64,000 bases of DNA, from positions 5,271,001 to 5,335,000 of the forward strand of contig JAFREQ010000040.1 of assembly GCA_025331565.1 (NCBI GenBank). The letters run 5' to 3'. Below the pieces are notes generated by a model. The model saw only the letters and a list, made by a program, of their open reading frames with translations. It searched no databases and was not told where the DNA came from. The position numbers and the translations under genes were made by a program. Numbering within the stretch: the first letter of the stretch is position 1; every line of letters starts with the position of its first letter. This DNA is from Holacanthus passer. Lineage: Eukaryota > Chordata > Actinopteri > Pomacanthidae. Below are positions 1 through 64,000 of this stretch, in pieces.

Positions 1-1290
1 TATGATGTGAGATTTTTTTATATTTCTATTTTATTTCTTGGTTCATACACATGCTGCCAGCTGTTTGAATCTGTGAGTGGGGGGAGACTTTGAGGGATGG
101 ATAAAGACTAGTTTAGGGGTGTTTCAGGGCTTTCTCAGTGTGTACCTTCAGCTCCATGAACACACACACTCAACCCCACACACACACACACACACACATA
201 CCAGCAGTGCTAATAGTCCCAGAGCAGACCAGTTGCCAGTGGACTGAGAGGTGGCCTCATCAGTTTTGCTCTGATCAGTTTCATGCAGTGATGTTAGTTT
301 AATGTAGGATCATTCCTCCAACACTACCCTCAACTATGCTTATGAAGGAAAGACCACAACAATGCAGCCCATCACAAAATACAGGTGAGTCATGAAAAGA
401 AGACGTGTGTCACAGTTTTGATCGTCATATAATTGGGCAAATGAAGTCTTCCTCTTCGTTACATTTTGCTCGATATCGTTCCATTTGTGGAAGTCGATGT
501 CTGTGTTTACTGGTTTTTATTGACTACTTTTATTTTTGATTGAAAAAAATTGATTGATTTTGTGTGTTTGATGTACTGAAGTATCTTCAGAAGCTCTTGT
601 TTCAGTGGTGGTGTGTTCAAAGTCTCATGTATGAATGTATGTGGATGCTCCATCTGAATAATCTAACCTATTTTCTACCGATCTCTGGCCTTTGCATTTA
701 TCTTATTTCGGTTGTTCATTTTGAAATGAATGATTGAAAGTGCAGCAAAAGTGTGATACTCTCTTCTTGTACTACAAAGCAAAAGATTTTTTTTAGAAAC
801 TATCACTATCTTTAGCTCTTGACTTTACTATTTTTTACTCTAAAGGTGCATCAGATATGTCATAAGAAGACTGTCTCGTTTGTAATTCTCATCCTTTCAT
901 CTTGAACCTGATTCATCGTGAATGTGTTCACTGTCTGACATCGATTGTTTAAAAGTTTTAGAGCTGTCTGAGTATGATATGATTCTTGATGTGTGTAAAC
1001 TCAAAGTGAACCGAAAAGAAAAAACAGAGATGTGCTTCAGAGAAGGAAGCAGCTATGTCTCTTTCTTACCTTTTTAACTGAGATGGCTGTAAAACCAGAT
1101 TCGGTGTAATTCAATTGAGTCATTGTACAAAGAAGGGAAGATAAAGACTTAATGTAGCACGGTGATGATTTAGCTTTAATCACTTCTTGGAATAGAAAAA
1201 TAAAGCGAGAGCGTCTGGGTATCTTGACAGTACTTATATCCCTCTTGTTAATTGTTTTTTTTTTTTTTAATAAACTCTTGTCAATGGAAA

Positions 1291-1310
1291 TTTAATTTAA
1301 TTTAATTTAA
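1291..1310. repeat. (TTTAA)4 tandem repeat
   Basis: Four exact TTTAA units in the upstream AT-rich stretch. Confidence 0.9.
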
Positions 1311-1636
1311 TGGTACTACAGGCTATTTATATGCCCACCTATATACTCATTTAAAAGCTGAGTCATTCATGTTTGTTTAAAGGAAAAGATGAAGAAAAAG
1401 GTGAGGAAAAGGGAGAGAGCAAAGAGATTAAGCTGTTGATTGGATATGGTTCCCTATTCAGCTCCCTGCCAGTGCCAATAAGAAGGAGGAGATACAATGG
1501 AAAAGGAGGAGAGGACGGGGAGAGGAGGGTGGAGGCGGTGGAGTTTGAGTGTAATGGAGTCAAGACCCCTAACAGGCTGTCAGATGCTGCTCACTCGCTG
1601 CACAGTCGCTCCTTACACACACACAAACACAAGGCT

Positions 1637-1637
<1 letters not shown>

Positions 1638-1715
<78 letters not shown>
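1638..1715. repeat. (GT)39 microsatellite
   Basis: A perfect uninterrupted GT run of 78 bp. The Cys-Val open frames across it are artefacts. Confidence 0.97.
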
Positions 1716-1718
<3 letters not shown>

Positions 1719-4688
1719 TGTGCGTGCGCCCTGGTGATAAATCTTAATTACACAATGGAGTGCAGACCATGTGCCATCTCATCATGCCATGTCAAATCTC
1801 ATAAACAACAGCAAGAGCGTGAGAGGAAGAGTGAGAGACAGAGATGTATGAGAGAGTGAGATAATGTTCAAGCATATCTGTAGAGAAAAGATGGAAAAGA
1901 AGGCGGTGAAAGCGGTGGAGGAAAGAAAGATGGGGTGCAAAGGGAGCTAAATCTTTGTCTGGGATGCTCTGGGGTGAAACTACTGCGGTCCCTCTTTACT
2001 TAGAGAACATAAAAGGCTTTTTGTGTAGCGTGACTGTTTGTGATTTTGCCATCAGTCCTGTCGATAGTCATCATATCTAAAAACCTCTGCTGCAGCTGCC
2101 GTTGAGCGGATCTAGTTTGTCCCGGGATGAGCTGGCGGATGAATACACAGTTCTAGCATGTCAGGGAAAGAATGGGGCTGGGGGCGTTGTTGTGGCCCGC
2201 TGAGTCATCGTGGCCAGGGTGATCTCTAAAAGCAGCCCCCCAGCCCCCCAGAGTAATGGTTAATCGTGGGAAGTCTGGTGTTAGGGTAAGTGTGCCCGTG
2301 TGTAGGCCGAGCCTGTTTGCGGCCGGTTGCGGTGGGTTTTGGCGTGCCGTGGTGTGACAGGGCCAGTCAGGCGGATGGGGCGTCTGTTGTTGTAGCCGTG
2401 GCAGTGGGGAAAGCCCTGTACAAGCAGCTCTCAGCTCTGCTGGCTGGGAGAAGAGCCGGGGCAGCTCTCCCAGAATAAAAAGCAGGAGAAAAAAAAGCGC
2501 TGTCCTTTTTGTTTTCACGGCTGTTGTGTTCCCTCTGCTGTGGTTTGGGAGTCTGGTCTGTGTGTCCACCTGGTTGTCTCTGACTGTCCCATTGTGACTT
2601 TCGGTCCCATTCTGGACCTGTGGTGTTGTGCTCTGTTGCCACAAAACCTCACACAGACATAGTCCACTTCCTGGAATGCTGGTGTCAACCCAGGAAGTGA
2701 AACCTTTGAACCTCAAAGTGCTGAGTAGAAAGTCGTAGATTTAAATGGCAGTAACGTTCTCATAATCACAGAAACAGAACATTCACAACATGCAATCTGC
2801 AGCTGTTTTGGATGAACTGGATTTAATTTGCACATTGAATGATCATACAATAACACATGAAAACATTTACATCACAAAAAAAATTAAAGGTATTGATATC
2901 TCAAGGCAAGGACACACATAACGATTGCTTTACGGATTAGGATTTAGGTGAGACGACTGACAGGACAGATCAGTTGGTGGTAGGGTGAATGGTGTTGTCT
3001 TTCAGCTGCATTTTAAACACATCGTATTTACAGTGAGAACACACACACTTCTTTAGATATTCATGTAACATCACAGCTCCAGATTTTTCCTGTGTTTCTT
3101 TCCCTTTCCAGGACTAATTGCACTATTAATGACCAACTCTTTGATAAATCAGTCTGTTTTGGTAAATGAACACATGAGAATTTGTGTTCCCTCAGGATTT
3201 TGGTTGTTGCCCATGGATGCAAATCTAATCACAGTCTACCAATCCCCAGTGTGTTGGCTCTGGTTTTACTTGTTTGTTATGTGCCTCCTTTGTGGCTTTC
3301 AAGAAAAAAAAAAAAATCTGTATGTTGGTGGAAACAGTCCTCTAGTGTACCAGTACTTTGTTTGTGATCTTTATATAGGAATAGCTTCAGTTTTTCCTAT
3401 TGTCAAGCCTAAAGGAACTTCTCTTAATAGTGCAGTAGGTGACATTTTAAAACTCACTTCGCAGCACAGTGCTTTTTTTCTTACTGGCAAAAATCCATGC
3501 TCTTGCCCTTTGGTGTGCCTCCATTTGCACTCCCATTTTCAATTGCACAATAGAGAAGAAAATTGAGCGAGCCTCCACAACTAAAATATATCTAGTTTAT
3601 AACAAACCTGAGAAAGGACACGTGAGCTTAAGCCTAACAAACAGACTTGATATTTTTCTTAGTTTTGTCATTCAGTCCTGCATACAGTGACCTTTCTTAT
3701 TGGCTGTAAAAGACATATTGCCATGTGCCGTACTTTGATCCTTGTTTGCATGTAACAAGTATTCATGCATGTATCAGTGGAGACCTACTGTACAGGTGTG
3801 TATTAGTCTCTGATCCTGTTCTGCATGTGTATCACAGGCTCGCTCTGTGTCTTTCTGGTCGTGTCTGTTGCAGGATAATTGGCTCTAGTCAGTCTCTGTC
3901 ACTCAGACCTGCAGCGGATGCGACTGCAGAGCATTACAGAGTCACAAATACACCATTCCCCTATCTGCATTATGTTGGCGAAGTCTTTCTATACTGTATG
4001 CAATACCAGAACACAAAGCACTCACATATAGAAATACACACACACACTTGGTCGTATAATTGCACATACACTCAGCTGGCTGCACATAAGAGTATCTCAG
4101 GACTGGAACTCTGACATAATTTACTGCCTCACTGCATTTAACATCCGCTTTCTCTCTTCCAGCTCTTCATCTCATTTAGTTTGGGCCAGAGTTGCTGAAT
4201 AACATAAAAAATTTCTGTCTTCGATGTTTGAATTATGTGTGAGGAACTCCTGTGTGTGTGTTGCGTCATTTCCAAAGTGCTGTGATTTCTGTTTTTTAAT
4301 CAGGTTTGGATGTGAAATTGCTGATTTTTCTTTTTCTTGTTTTTTTTTAAATTTGTACTTTAGAGACATTAGTTCCAACATTTCATAGTGTATGCTCTGT
4401 TTGCCCTCCCTGAAAACTGGACTGCTGGGTGCAGAGACATGTGGAAAATAAGTCTCTATATAACAGAGCTCTGACCGTGTCATTTTACACAACAAACAGA
4501 ACCCTTCTCATTTTTTGATGGACAAAAAAGCACTTTCTTTTACAGGTGAACTCCTCAGTCAAACACAAGTCTGGCTCATGATGTGAGCCTGTTTCTGCTG
4601 TCTGTCTCCTGTCACTCCTGCATGCTGTGGTCGCAGCTCCATTATCTGACTCAAGACCGACTGAGTTCTTCTCTCTTCTTTTCTGCAG

Positions 4689-63900
<59,212 letters not shown>

Positions 63901-64000
63901 CAAGAACACTGGTCAGCACACTCACACACTGATAGGACCAGGGAGGAAAACTGGAAGGGCCAAGGGCAAAAGTGAAAGCAGGGTGAAGTTGCCCATAGAT
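63901..64000 (+). other. trpm3: trpm3 3' untranslated region, start
   Basis: The first 100 bases after the stop. No polyadenylation signal is seen before the window ends, so the 3' UTR continues outside. Confidence 0.8.

Larger units (their letters stand above)
1..4688. other. Upstream sequence or 5' intron, no supported exon
   Basis: No exon, promoter or start codon can be supported. The first coding exon at 4689 begins at an acceptor in phase 0, so this stretch is probably the end of a first intron, as in mammalian TRPM3, where alternative first exons lie far upstream. It contains four copies of TTTAA at 1291-1310, a long GT repeat at 1638-1715, and a GC-richer block at about 2080-2480. 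Short open frames here are broken by simple repeats and have no recognisable domain. Confidence 0.6.

Noticed and set aside
362..384. ATG followed by a short frame and a GTGAGT donor, as a possible trpm3 first exon.
   Set aside because: From this ATG the donor falls in phase 2 and from the ATG at 336 in phase 1, while exon 1 needs phase 0; the matching frame has a TGA at 343 and no later ATG.
1373..1859. Open frames with long Cys-Val runs.
   Set aside because: They are translations of the GT microsatellite.
2153..2716. 187-codon open frame on the minus strand.
   Set aside because: Low-complexity composition, no domain, no plausible splice or promoter context; likely chance in a GC-richer block.

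Overview
The window is vertebrate nuclear DNA, most likely from a ray-finned (teleost) fish. It carries one spliced gene on the + strand, read here as trpm3, a melastatin-family cation channel. The signs are long GT-AG introns, dense (CA/GT)n and (CT/GA)n microsatellites, tRNA-derived SINE-like repeats of a type common in fish, a decayed hAT transposon, and a protein that follows vertebrate TRPM3 almost residue for residue through its folded parts. No bacterial, phage or viral gene was recognised, and there is no CRISPR array.

Layout. Positions 1-4688 lie upstream of the first recognisable coding exon and hold no start codon I can support, so the 5' end of the gene is probably outside the window. 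Twenty-four coding exons follow: 4689-4768, 6062-6263, 7578-7791, 9347-9471, 10633-10804, 22525-22699, 23306-23429, 32032-32104, 36212-36312, 37234-37368, 37605-37655, 43091-43231, 45049-45078, 46680-46972, 48633-48861, 51371-51538, 54404-54544, 56283-56411, 57035-57287, 58164-58338, 60658-60808, 61371-61564, 61756-61888 and 62280-63900. Every intron has GT...AG ends and every junction keeps phase. Joined, they give 5110 nt: 1702 residues plus a stop once one surplus base is discounted. Residue numbers below count from the first codon of the first exon in the window.

The largest intron (10805-22524) contains the microRNA mir-204 on the same strand at 12700-12806, the conserved TRPM3/miR-204 host arrangement; this also separates the gene from TRPM1, which hosts miR-211. 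Exons 2-15 encode the cytoplasmic melastatin homology regions, exons 16-21 lead into and encode S1-S6 and the pore, exon 22 the TRP box, exons 23-24 the coiled coil and a long serine-rich tail. Introns hold a hAT-transposase relic (about 40070-41090), two SINE-like copies in the same orientation (11481-11745 and 36500-36718), another fish-type interspersed repeat (13591-13795), a LINE-like 3' tail (25674-25719) and many simple repeats, the densest in intron 7.

Main oddity: exon 19 has one surplus G at 57071/57072, between the S2 and S3 codons. As written it shifts the frame and leads to a stop at 58247-58249 in the next exon. All flanking coding sequence is intact and conserved, so an assembly error or a recent allele is likelier than an old pseudogene. 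I found no convincing previously undescribed system; the better leads are the frameshift, the apparent lack of the mammalian long-pore splice extension, and a palindromic homeodomain-type element at 22102-22147.
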